From: Umezawaea beigongshangensis
Lineage (GTDB): Bacteria; Actinomycetota; Actinomycetes; Mycobacteriales; Pseudonocardiaceae
NCBI RefSeq assembly: GCF_016464305.1
Contig: NZ_JAEIOJ010000007.1
Coordinates: 310,001 to 374,000 of the forward strand
Direction: 5' to 3'
DNA: 64,000 bases
Part shown: piece by piece, positions 26,537-34,260 of the stretch
Layout of the letters: every line of letters begins with the position of its first letter
Position numbering within the stretch: position 1 is the stretch's first letter
Notes under the pieces: generated by a model
Seen by the model: only the letters and a program-made list of their open reading frames with translations
What the model was told of the DNA's origin: nothing
The model's database searches: none
Made by a program: the position numbers and the translations under genes

Positions 26537-27420
26537 GCCCTCAGACGAATGTCGCCCACCCCTTCGAACTCGGACTGCTCCCGGACACCGCAGTCGCCAA
26601 GTTCCTCACCCGCGGCATGCAGTCCGGACAGGAGAACCCGCCGCTCGTCGCGCTGCGCAAGGCGTCCAGTCCGCTCCCGACATCCGAGGCGCGGTGGAGT
26701 GTCGAGCCGGTTCGAGTACTACTCGACGTCGCGATGGAACGCTTCGTCGAGAAGCCCGCGGAGGCCGACGGCTGGCTGGCCCCTCGTCTGCACGCCACCC
26801 TGCGGATGACTCGGGCCGAAGCCGCCGACAGTCGCATCTGGAACTTCCTCGCCATGGTCATAGCGCCGGACTACGTCGTCTGGCGGCACAAGGGCACCGA
26901 GATCGTCCAGACCTCTCGGTTCAGCGGTCCTCACTACACCCAGGCTTTTTCCCGGTTGTGGTGGGCAGCTGAACTCTTCCGCGACGGAGACGACTACCGC
27001 CCTGTCGAAGTCGCGTGCAGCGTCCAGGACGTCCTGAACACGACCATGCGCCTAGACGTCATCGACCACCGGCCGACCGCGATGGCGATCATTCGCGTGC
27101 TCGAACAGCTCAGGAACTCGAACGCCGCGCGTCTGGGTGACCGGGTGAACGCGTTGTCCGCTGCGGTGAACGCGGCGGGCAGCACGCTGTTGTACGACGC
27201 GCTGGCCCCGGACGACGCGGTCGATCATGACGCCGTGCACGACTGGATCTCGGAAGCCGCCAGCATCGCCCCGGTTCACTGGGACAGGCTTCCCGACGGG
27301 CCCGACGACGGCAAGATCAGCCGGCACGCGGTGAGCACCTTGGTGTCGTTGTTCCGGCAACTGCTCGATGACGCGCCGATCCGGCAGCGCAAGAAGGCTC
27401 CGATTTCCGCCGATGCGTGA
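26533..27420 (+). CDS. DUF6339-like protein of the HTH-GHKL operon
   Basis: 295 residues, mostly helical. A conserved-looking core, RMTRAEAADSRIWNFLAMVI followed by APDYVVWRH, suggests the DUF6339 family; that name is from memory of the pattern and was not checked. A second block, FSRLWWAAELFRDG, is rich in aromatic residues. No catalytic motif can be named. ATG 26533 overlaps the previous stop (ATGA). It is the last gene of the rightward operon and converges on the methyltransferase pair with only 17 bases between stop codons. Its place in a defence operon suggests an effector or an adaptor, but nothing in the sequence decides this. Confidence 0.65.
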   Translation: MSPQTNVAHPFELGLLPDTAVAKFLTRGMQSGQENPPLVALRKASSPLPTSEARWSVEPVRVLLDVAMERFVEKPAEADGWLAPRLHATLRMTRAEAADSRIWNFLAMVIAPDYVVWRHKGTEIVQTSRFSGPHYTQAFSRLWWAAELFRDGDDYRPVEVACSVQDVLNTTMRLDVIDHRPTAMAIIRVLEQLRNSNAARLGDRVNALSAAVNAAGSTLLYDALAPDDAVDHDAVHDWISEAASIAPVHWDRLPDGPDDGKISRHAVSTLVSLFRQLLDDAPIRQRKKAPISADA

Positions 27421-27437
27421 CTTCCGTGGACGAATGT

Positions 27438-28547
27438 TCAGACGGGAGTCGAAGGCAGCAGCGGCTGCTCGTCAAGCCCAGAATCCCACTTCGCCATGAC
27501 CGCCGCGTCGACGTCCTCGGTCCGGAACGTGCGCCCCAGGGCAGCGGCGAGCACGTGAGCCGCGAGTCGCGGCGGAATGGCGTTGCCGACCTGCTGCGCG
27601 ATCTCCTTGCCGGACCACGGGTAGTCGTCAGGAAAGGTCTGCAGCCGACCGGCTTCCGCTTCGGACAGGCGTTCGAGTTCACGCTTGGGCGAGTCACGTG
27701 AGTACAGCCGGTTCCGCGACACCTTGCCGGTGACCGTCGCGGAAGGCTCGTCGGACCTCCGCCTCCCCCGCGCCTTGGGATCACCGCCCGTGCCGTAGTT
27801 GGACACCACGACGAACGATTCGGGTCTCCGGAGCGTCTCGGCCATCGTCACCCACGGCTTGAGGTCGGCGTTCCCTTCGGAGCGGTCCCTGCCCTTGTAG
27901 TACCGACGATGTGTCGGTGTGGGCAGGACTGCTCTGCCGTTGCGGCGCGCGATGAGGATCGCCCGGCGGCGAGTCTGCGGCACTCCGAACTCCTCGGTGT
28001 GCAGGACGCCGCAGGCCACGTCGTAGTCCAGTCCTTCGAGGACCTTCGCGTACGCGTGCCAAACCGGCAGGACCGCGGGTACCTGTTCCAGCACAATGGC
28101 TTCGTATGCCATGTCCCACAGATGGGCTTCCAGTGCCCAACGCAACGGTTCCAGCACCAGGCCTGTGCGCTCGTCACCGTTGTCGTGCAACTGCTCAAGC
28201 TCCGAAGCGACGTCTTCGCCATCCGCCATGTGCTGGACGAAGTCGAGCACGCGGTCCAGTGCTCGGCGACCGGCACCGCCCCCGGCGACGGTGTACGTCT
28301 GGCACGGCGGACCACCTGCGAGCACAGTGGCGTCGGGGAAATCCTTCGGTCCGAAGGCTCGGACGTCGTCCTGCTTGGTGCGCAGGCCAGCAGCGCGCCT
28401 GGTCGCGCACGCGTTCTTGTCCCACTCGATCCCCTCGACGGCGACACCCAGCCAGTGCGCGGCGACATCGAGCCCACCCGGACCTGCGAACAGGTCCACC
28501 ATATGGGTCTGCGCAGACGGGAACAGCTGCGGCTGCACAGGGGTCAT
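27438..28547 (-). CDS. DNA (cytosine-5) methyltransferase
   Basis: 369 residues. Motif I is VDLFAGPGGLD (17-27), motif IV GGPPCQTY with catalytic Cys82, motif VI EQVP (154-157, in place of the common ENV), motif VIII QTRRRAILIA, and motif X EIAQQVGNAIPP. All the elements for C5 methylation of DNA are present. The target-recognition region between VIII and IX is short and its specificity cannot be read. It is the second gene of a leftward pair, 36 bases after the first; no good Shine-Dalgarno is seen at ATG 28547. In DISARM a C5-methyltransferase (DrmMII) marks host DNA as self, and this protein is the best candidate for that role here. Confidence 0.9.
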   Translation of the reverse strand: MTPVQPQLFPSAQTHMVDLFAGPGGLDVAAHWLGVAVEGIEWDKNACATRRAAGLRTKQDDVRAFGPKDFPDATVLAGGPPCQTYTVAGGGAGRRALDRVLDFVQHMADGEDVASELEQLHDNGDERTGLVLEPLRWALEAHLWDMAYEAIVLEQVPAVLPVWHAYAKVLEGLDYDVACGVLHTEEFGVPQTRRRAILIARRNGRAVLPTPTHRRYYKGRDRSEGNADLKPWVTMAETLRRPESFVVVSNYGTGGDPKARGRRRSDEPSATVTGKVSRNRLYSRDSPKRELERLSEAEAGRLQTFPDDYPWSGKEIAQQVGNAIPPRLAAHVLAAALGRTFRTEDVDAAVMAKWDSGLDEQPLLPSTPV

Positions 28548-28583
28548 GAAGCAGAGTTTATCCCGTGCCGGCTGCCACGATCA

Positions 28584-29579
28584 TCAGGCTCGGCCGTATG
28601 TCAGGGCAGCACGAATCGCCTGCCCCAACGCCTCGGCCACCGGCGGCGGCGAAGCGTGCCCGACCTGCCGGTAACGGACGGTCTTTCCCCCCTCGAAGCG
28701 CCAGTCCGGCGGAAACCCTTGCAAGCGCGCGGCTTGCCCAACCGTCAGCTTGACCATGCCTTGTCGCCCGAGCTCCGGATTCCACTCGAAGTCGGCGTCC
28801 GGCACCTCGTCCGCGATCGTGGCACCGTCGACACCCATCCTCGCCCACGCCTTCTTCGACCCTGTCGGCCCGAGATCAGGACCACCTCGTTCCCAGGACC
28901 CCCCCACCAGTGTCGGGGCCAGCTTGTCAGCCTGGGCGGCCCATTCCGCCGCCTGCGCCCAGCCCCTCGCCTTCATCGACTCTTCCAGCGCGTCACCGAC
29001 TGTCATCGGCGGCTCCATAACCGGAGAAGGTTGCTCGAAGACGTCCAGATAATCGCCTTTGAAGGCCACCAGAATTCCCTGCTCGCGATTCTGCGGGACC
29101 CTATGGTCAGCCGCGTTCACCACGAACCATTCGTACCGATAGCCAAGGTGGTCGAGCTCCTTGCAGACGTACTTGCGCATCGGCTCGTACGCATTCTTCG
29201 TGACGAGATCGGCCACGTTCTCGACGAGCAAGGCACGCGGCTGGACGCCGTACAGGAGCATGATCGTCGCTTTGAGCAATTCGAATTCGAGGTCACTTCC
29301 GCGAGGGCGATTGATCGCCGCTGTGGCCTTCACCCTCGGCAGACCAGCGGAAAGCAGATCTACGTCGTAGACCTGCCGATGCTCGGCGGGATCGAATTCG
29401 AGCAGGTCGGTTTGGAGTACGTCCCACCGCGGACGGTTTGCGCGCAGTGTGCGGCACACAACCTCACGGTTTTCCAGCAACAGGACGGGGTCGAACCCGG
29501 CCTGTTCTAGTCCGAGCGCGAGCCCTCCGGCGCCCGCACAGACATCGAGCGAGGAGAGTCGTTTCTCTGATTCCGCCAT
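28584..29579 (-). CDS. Cytosine-methyltransferase homologue lacking the catalytic cysteine
   Basis: 331 residues. Motif I is intact (LDVCAGAGGLALGLEQAGF, residues 11-29). The AdoMet-binding acidic residue follows (Glu36). Motif VI LVENV (118-122) and motif VIII-like VPQNREQGILVA are present, and motif X is recognisable (RQVGHASPPPVAEALG). Motif IV, normally G-x-P-C-Q, reads SAGLPRVKATAA (77-88), so Arg82 stands where the nucleophilic cysteine should be. The covalent C5 mechanism is therefore not possible. It may be a partner or specificity subunit of the neighbouring enzyme, or carry out different AdoMet chemistry. Start ATG 29579 with AAGGGGG eight bases upstream is preferred over GTG 29606. 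Confidence 0.8.
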   Translation of the reverse strand: MAESEKRLSSLDVCAGAGGLALGLEQAGFDPVLLLENREVVCRTLRANRPRWDVLQTDLLEFDPAEHRQVYDVDLLSAGLPRVKATAAINRPRGSDLEFELLKATIMLLYGVQPRALLVENVADLVTKNAYEPMRKYVCKELDHLGYRYEWFVVNAADHRVPQNREQGILVAFKGDYLDVFEQPSPVMEPPMTVGDALEESMKARGWAQAAEWAAQADKLAPTLVGGSWERGGPDLGPTGSKKAWARMGVDGATIADEVPDADFEWNPELGRQGMVKLTVGQAARLQGFPPDWRFEGGKTVRYRQVGHASPPPVAEALGQAIRAALTYGRA

Positions 29580-29615
29580 CTTCCGCGCCCCCTTGGCCCC
29601 ACACACAGTGATCCA

Positions 29616-29643
29616 AGAATAACGTCAAACGATGTCGAATCAA
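29616..29643 (-). promoter_or_regulatory. Possible promoter of the methyltransferase pair
   Basis: On the minus strand TTGATT (29643-29638), a 16-base spacer, then TATTCT (29621-29616), about 37 bases upstream of ATG 29579. The stretch is AT-rich compared with its surroundings. Confidence 0.4.
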
Positions 29644-29729
29644 GGCTGATCGACTACCTGCCCGCCCACAAGCTTGCACACGTCCGTGAGGCAGACCACC
29701 CGCCTGCGTTTCTGACTACTTGTCCCCGA

Positions 29730-30019
29730 GTGAAGTCCGGACGAGGAACCGGGTCCTCGCGGTCTGCGAGGCTGGCTCAGTTACGTGCGAGCCTGACCTT
29801 CCACGGGCTGCGGCACAGCCACAAGACCTGGATGATCGCCGACACCATCCCCGAGATCGCCCAGTCACTCCGACTCGGCCACATCCTCAAAGACCCCGTC
29901 CAACGCACCTACTCCCACGTCGCCCCGAAGTCACCAGCCGCCTGCTTCAGTGCATCCAAGACCGCTGGGACAAGGCCGTCGTCGACGTCGGTGACAGCAC
30001 CTGGCGCAGGATGGCGTAG
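29730..30019 (+). pseudogene. Tyrosine recombinase (integrase), C-terminal remnant with a frameshift
   Basis: Only the C-terminal catalytic part survives. In one frame are SLTFHGLRHSHKTWMIAD, AQSLRLGHIL and RTYSHVAPK, which carry the Arg-x-x-His, the second His and the Tyr nucleophile of phage integrases. After VAP the homology jumps to another frame (EVTSRLLQCIQDRW, ending WRRMA at the stop 30017-30019). One missing C in the CCCC run near 29929 explains the shift. The N-terminal and core-binding domains are absent. It lies between the defence island and a tRNA-Ala gene, as expected for a decayed integrative element. Confidence 0.8.
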
Positions 30020-30125
30020 CTGATACGCGGTCTTCCTTCCTGGCGCTGATGTGACCTGTCAGGTGATCCTGCTCCCGCGCCAGCAGGTGCCACGATGAGG
30101 ATGCCGTCAGAGAGGAGGCAAGCGC

Positions 30126-30614
30126 GTGGCCTCGCTCGACGTCTACTACTTCAGCGGCGACAACCGCGCCGACGAGCCTGTCACCGTGGACGATGACATC
30201 GCCTTGGACGATGTCATGACAGACATCCTGGCCAATCCACAACCGCACCCGACCGTGGTGTACGCCAGGGGCCGGCCGACGATCGGACCGGCGGAGTTGC
30301 CGGACCACCAGCTCAAGTTCGACCTCGACACCGAGCACCACATCGCCGCCGTCCACCTGTTCGGCCCAAGAGACTTCCTGCCGGCCGACATGCCAGGCGA
30401 GGCGGACGACACCACGGCATGGATCGCCCTGCCCCGACAGGCAGATGCCCGGATCCCCGGCGGCGTGACGCTCTACATCGACAGGGATACCCGCACCGAG
30501 TTCCCCCAGGAAGCTACTCTGCCGCTGGACCTGCTCCGCGAACTCCTGCACGAATTCATGCGAACCGGCAAACGCCTCACGTGCGTCGACTGGCAGCAGA
30601 CCGACATCTTCTAG
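30126..30614 (+). CDS. Imm1-family immunity protein, orphan
   Basis: 162 residues, acidic, no signal peptide. The pattern fits Imm1: a beta-rich middle (HQLKFDLDTEHHIAAVHLFG) and a C-terminal TEFPQEATLPLDLLRELLHE followed by TGKRLTCVDWQ, where the TGxRP-like turn and the V-x-W end are typical. Imm1 proteins neutralise nuclease or deaminase tips of polymorphic toxins. No toxin gene adjoins it, so it is an orphan, kept perhaps for protection against neighbours. Start GTG 30126 follows GAGGAGG by seven bases. It lies between the integrase remnant and tRNA-Ala, in the area of accumulated cargo. Confidence 0.7.
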   Translation: MASLDVYYFSGDNRADEPVTVDDDIALDDVMTDILANPQPHPTVVYARGRPTIGPAELPDHQLKFDLDTEHHIAAVHLFGPRDFLPADMPGEADDTTAWIALPRQADARIPGGVTLYIDRDTRTEFPQEATLPLDLLRELLHEFMRTGKRLTCVDWQQTDIF

Positions 30615-30846
30615 CGGCAACACGGCCCTACGCGCCCGTTGACGGCCCGTCTGGGACCGTTTGGGTGGTAACGCCGGGCTGGACATCGGCAGCCGCTACG
30701 ACCACCGAGAAGTCGCTGGGCAGAACCACCCAGCCGGGGCACAGAGACCTGGAGCACAACGCTGACAACATTTCATGCGGAGCGACCGCCTGCTCCAGAT
30801 TTGCTCCAGACCGGCAGCCGCAGTCCACAGTGGACACAAAAGCAAG
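30615..30846. other. Intergenic region between the Imm1 gene and the tRNA-Ala terminator
   Basis: No gene is supported in these 230 bases. The only element seen is the 23-bp repeat at 30787-30809. Confidence 0.5.
30787..30809 (+). repeat. Island-flanking direct repeat, right copy (candidate att remnant)
   Basis: CGCCTGCTCCAG, ATT, TGCTCCAG; 20 of 23 positions identical to 11280-11302. It lies about 100 bases from the 3' end of the tRNA-Ala gene and beyond the integrase remnant, where an attachment site would be expected, but it does not contain tRNA sequence. Confidence 0.35.
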
Positions 30847-30884
30847 ATCGCCCGCCACCTGCATTACCGCAGGTGGCGGGCGAT
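30847..30884 (-). terminator. Terminator of tRNA-Ala
   Basis: A perfect 16-bp stem (ATCGCCCGCCACCTGC, 30847-30862, with its complement at 30869-30884) and a six-base loop, 20 bases past the 3' end of the tRNA gene. Confidence 0.85.
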
Positions 30885-30904
30885 TCGTATGCTGTATTCG
30901 ATTG

Positions 30905-30977
30905 TGGAGCTGAGGGGACTCGAACCCCTGACCCTCACACTGCCAGTGTGATGCGCTACCAGCTGCGCCACAGCCCC
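30905..30977 (-). tRNA. tRNA-Ala (anticodon GGC)
   Basis: A complete 73-base cloverleaf on the minus strand. The acceptor stem GGGGCTG/CAGCTCC includes the G3-U70 pair that identifies alanine tRNAs. The anticodon arm CACAC-TGGCAGT-GTG presents GGC, reading GCC. The T-arm GTTCGAGTC is intact and the discriminator is A. CCA is not encoded. It probably served as a landmark for the integrated element to its left. Confidence 0.95.
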
Positions 30978-31075
30978 GTGCTCTACCTCTTCCACGTTCC
31001 CGGCTGGTCGTCCCCGCCGTTCTCGTGTGGTCATACCTTACAACACCACCCCGCTGAGACAAAAATCGGGGGTGT

Positions 31076-31114
31076 CCCTCGCGGCGACCGGTGGAACTCC
31101 GGGCGCCGCGAGGG
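31076..31114 (-). terminator. Terminator after the DsbA-like gene
   Basis: An 11-bp stem, CCCTCGCGGCG (31076-31086) with its complement at 31104-31114, and a longer loop, starting six bases past the stop of the leftward gene. Confidence 0.6.
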
Positions 31115-31119
31115 AGGGG

Positions 31120-31920
31120 TCAGCCGGTGCTGCCGACCAGGTTCTTCAGCCAGTTCTCGTCGTTGACGTCGAGCACCCGGTCGCCGACGGAGATGCTCGG
31201 CGTGCCGCGGAAACCCTTCTGGCCGTTGCGGTCGACCTGGAGGTGCGGCGTGCTCTTCGCGTCGGCCAGCTCCTGCTGGGCCTCCGCCACGTGCTCGTCC
31301 CCGTTCACGCAGGAGGCGAACGCGTCGCCGGTGATGCCGAGGTCCGTGCCGAGCTTGATCAGCTCCTGCTTCGTGTAGCCCGCGTCGCCCTCCTCGGGCT
31401 GCTGGGCGTACAGGCTCTCGTGGTAGGCCGGGAACTTGCCCTCGTCGGCCGCGCACAGCGCCGCGTTGGCCGAGTCGGTGGAGTAGCCCTCGGGCGAGGA
31501 GTAGCTGTTCAGCATCGGCAGCGTGTGGTAGCGGACCCTCACGGTCCCCGCGTCGAGCTGCTCCTTGATCTGGTCGCCGTAGGTGCGCTCGAACTCACCG
31601 CAGAACGGGCAGAGGAAGTCCTCGTACACGTCGACCGTGACCTCGGCGCTCTCCTCGCCGACCACCACCACGCCACCGTCTCGTGTGGACGGTGCTGTGG
31701 TCACCGTCTTCCCGGCGACCGGGGTGAGGGTCGGCTCACCGCCGGAGTTCTTGCTCAGCACGACCCCGCCGATCACCGCGGCGGCGAGGACCACCACGGC
31801 CACGACACCGATGAGGACCTTCGTCCGGTCGTCGTTGCTCCCCCGAGCAGCGGCGACGGCCTTGGCCGCCTGCAAGTTCTGCTGCTTCTTCTTCCGCGCA
31901 TTGCGCTCAGCGCCGCCCAC
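31120..31920 (-). CDS. Membrane-anchored DsbA-like thiol oxidoreductase
   Basis: 266 residues. A basic N-terminus (RNARKKKQQN) precedes one membrane helix at 34-56, so the thioredoxin domain faces outward. The active site is LCPFCGEF (Cys104, Cys107) and the cis-proline lies in GTPSI near the end. The helical insert between them is DsbA-like. It probably introduces or isomerises disulfides in exported proteins, as do the DsbA-type membrane proteins of mycobacteria. Start GTG 31920 with GGAAGGA eight bases upstream. It stands alone between tRNA-Ala and the MFS gene. Confidence 0.85.
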   Translation of the reverse strand: MGGAERNARKKKQQNLQAAKAVAAARGSNDDRTKVLIGVVAVVVLAAAVIGGVVLSKNSGGEPTLTPVAGKTVTTAPSTRDGGVVVVGEESAEVTVDVYEDFLCPFCGEFERTYGDQIKEQLDAGTVRVRYHTLPMLNSYSSPEGYSTDSANAALCAADEGKFPAYHESLYAQQPEEGDAGYTKQELIKLGTDLGITGDAFASCVNGDEHVAEAQQELADAKSTPHLQVDRNGQKGFRGTPSISVGDRVLDVNDENWLKNLVGSTG

Positions 31921-32002
31921 GTGCGATGTCCTTCCCGGTGCTCCGCCACGTCCACACTACCGACGGAACCTGAGCAGACCCTGAGCCGATGCGCACTGAT
32001 CA

Positions 32003-33319
32003 TCACGCTTCTGGTTGACGCGGACGGCCGCCGACTCGCTCGCCCAGGGGCAGTTCAGGGCCCTCGTCCAGACAGCCGCACTCCTCCGCCATGTCCTCGG
32101 CGACGTGCTCGTCCTCTTGGCGCGGCAGGGTTTCCGGTGCGAACAGCCACACCACGAAGCTCACCGCGAGCATCACACCCGTCAGGGTGAACGCCGCTTG
32201 GAACGAGAGCTGGTCCGCGAGCAGTCCCGCGGCGAGCGGACCGATGATCGCGCCGAGGTCCGCCGCCATCTGGAAACCGGCCAGGACGGGGCCGCCCTTC
32301 GCCTTCGCGCCGATGACGTCGGCGACGGCGGCGTTCTGCGGCGGGTTGAGCAGTCCGGCGCCGATCCCGGCGACCAGCGAGGCGGCCAGGAACATCGGAA
32401 TGCTCGTGGTGAAGCCGACCCAGATCGTGCCCGCAGCGGACACGGCGAGCCCGGCCAGGGCGAGGGGACGGCGGCCGATCGTGTCGGACAGCCGCCCGGA
32501 GACGATCAGCACGGCCGCGTTGCCGGAGGCGAAGACGGACAGCGCGATGCCGGCCATGCCGGGTCCGCCGTCGAGCGCCTGCCCGACGAACAGGGGGATG
32601 AGCGAGATCCGCACGCCGAAGACGGCCCAGCCGTTGGCGAAGCTGGACACCAGGGCGGCGCGGTAGGCGACGGACCGCAGCGCGGCGCGCACACCCATCG
32701 TGGGCTGGGTGTTGGCCGGGTCGACGGCGGCGAGCGTGGAGCGCCGCAGGAACCACCACACGAACAGCGCGGCGACGACGAGCGCGGCGGCGTAGACGAC
32801 GAACGGCGCGACGATCGAGATCTCGACCAGGCCGGCGCCCACGATGGGGCCGGCGATGTTGCCGAGGAGGAAGCCGGTGGCCCACAGGCCGGAGGCGCGG
32901 CCGCGCAGGGGCGGCGGGGTGAGCCGGACGAGCAGGCCCACCGCGGCGACGGTGAACATCGTGGAGCCGATCCCGGCGAACGCGCGGAACGCGACGAGCT
33001 GCCAGTAGGCGGTGGCGAAGCCGCACGCGCCGGTGCCGACGGCCACGATGAGGATGCCGGTGATGTAGACGCGGGGCTCGCCGAGCTTGTTCACCAGTCG
33101 ACCACTGGCCGGGGCGAACATCAGCCTGACCAGCGCGAACACGCTGACCACCGCGGAGACGGCCGTGCTGCCGACGCCGAAGCTGGAGGCGAACACGGGG
33201 AGCACGGGAGCGACGATGCCGAAGCCGATGGCGATGATGAAGCTGGCCACGACCAGCACCCACACCTCGGCCGGGAGCTTCTGCGGGGTTCTCCCGGTCG
33301 TGTCCGTCGTCCCACGCAC
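32003..33319 (-). CDS. MFS transporter, drug-efflux type
   Basis: 438 residues with twelve hydrophobic segments. Motif A after helix 2 reads GRLVNKLGEPRVY; its repeat in the second half is GRLSDTIGRRPLAL, the usual G-x-x-x-D-(R/K)-x-G-R-(R/K). The protein is most like proton-coupled efflux pumps; the substrate is not known. The C-terminal 35 residues are acidic and cytoplasmic and contain a CGC motif. Start GTG 33319, with GGGAGG six bases upstream, is preferred over longer forms that would add a non-hydrophobic extension. Confidence 0.8.
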   Translation of the reverse strand: MRGTTDTTGRTPQKLPAEVWVLVVASFIIAIGFGIVAPVLPVFASSFGVGSTAVSAVVSVFALVRLMFAPASGRLVNKLGEPRVYITGILIVAVGTGACGFATAYWQLVAFRAFAGIGSTMFTVAAVGLLVRLTPPPLRGRASGLWATGFLLGNIAGPIVGAGLVEISIVAPFVVYAAALVVAALFVWWFLRRSTLAAVDPANTQPTMGVRAALRSVAYRAALVSSFANGWAVFGVRISLIPLFVGQALDGGPGMAGIALSVFASGNAAVLIVSGRLSDTIGRRPLALAGLAVSAAGTIWVGFTTSIPMFLAASLVAGIGAGLLNPPQNAAVADVIGAKAKGGPVLAGFQMAADLGAIIGPLAAGLLADQLSFQAAFTLTGVMLAVSFVVWLFAPETLPRQEDEHVAEDMAEECGCLDEGPELPLGERVGGRPRQPEA

Positions 33320-33382
33320 GTGCTGCCTCCCGATGCCCGTTAGCCCTGCTAAGAATATGTCACGGGGGCAACCACGTTTCAC

Positions 33383-34204
33383 TCAGTCGAGGAGTTCGTC
33401 GACCCTCCGCACGTAGGCGGTGACGGGGTAGGCGACGTCGAAGCCGCAGGACTCGGTGAACCTCTCCGCCGACCCTCCCTCGTCCACGTGGCCCGCCACG
33501 AGCAGCGCACCGGCCTCGTCCAGCGCGGCCACGACCCCGGTGACCAGTTCCGTTCCCACGCCGCGGCGGCGCCGGGCCGGTCGCACCACGACCTGCTCGA
33601 CCAGTCCGACGCCGCGCTCGGCGAAGCCACCGGCGAACCCGGCGAGCCGATCGCCGTCGTCCACGACGAGCAGCACGCAGCGCGGGTCGTCCAGCCGCTG
33701 TCCCAGGTACCGCACCAGCCGGTCCTGCCCGCTGGTGCGCAGTCCCAGCTCGTCGCCCAGCAGCAGGGCGACGTCCTCCAGGTCGGTGTCGAGGGCGGGG
33801 CGCACGCGTGCCGGGGCCTCCGCGCCGCCCCGGTGCACGACGGCGACGGACTCCTCCACCGCGTACCACCCGGCGTCGTCGGCGATGCCCTCGATCTCGG
33901 CGACGGTCGTCGGCGACGCGTACACGACTGCCTCGGCGCGACCCACGTCGGCGAACGTCTGCTCCAGCCTCAGCAGGGTGCCCGCGACCTCGGCGGATGA
34001 CCCGTAGAGCGCGCACGCGTGGTTGCCGCTGGGCAGCGGGTTGTCGCGGTTGACCACCACGTCGGCCGAGCCGACGCGGCCCACCTTGCCGTAGCGGACC
34101 GCGCCCGACCGCAGTCGTGTCGCCTCGATCAGCGCGGCCAGTTCCCTGGCGCGGTAGGTGTCGAGCAGGTCGGGATCGTCGGGGTCGCGCAGCGGATCAA
34201 CCAC
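33383..34204 (-). CDS. GNAT-family N-acetyltransferase
   Basis: 273 residues. The C-terminal 130 residues form the GNAT fold: the acetyl-CoA loop is VRPARRRRGVGTELV, matching R/Q-x-x-G-x-(G/A), preceded by the beta-4 strand GLVEQVVV. The N-terminal half resembles a second, degenerate GNAT unit, as is common in actinobacterial tandem GNATs. The substrate is unknown. Start GTG 34204 is a choice without a clear Shine-Dalgarno. The gene is divergent from hrpB with only 56 bases between, so promoters must overlap. Confidence 0.75.
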   Translation of the reverse strand: MVDPLRDPDDPDLLDTYRARELAALIEATRLRSGAVRYGKVGRVGSADVVVNRDNPLPSGNHACALYGSSAEVAGTLLRLEQTFADVGRAEAVVYASPTTVAEIEGIADDAGWYAVEESVAVVHRGGAEAPARVRPALDTDLEDVALLLGDELGLRTSGQDRLVRYLGQRLDDPRCVLLVVDDGDRLAGFAGGFAERGVGLVEQVVVRPARRRRGVGTELVTGVVAALDEAGALLVAGHVDEGGSAERFTESCGFDVAYPVTAYVRRVDELLD

Positions 34205-34260
34205 GGCACCAGCCTGGCACGCGAGCGGACGGCCCACCGGTCGCGGCACACTGGCTCACC

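Noticed and set aside
28584-29579. Reading the missing Cys as a sequencing error
   Set aside because: The frame is intact, and the codons around it (CCG AGG GTG AAG) would need more than one substitution to restore P-C-Q, so a simple error is unlikely.
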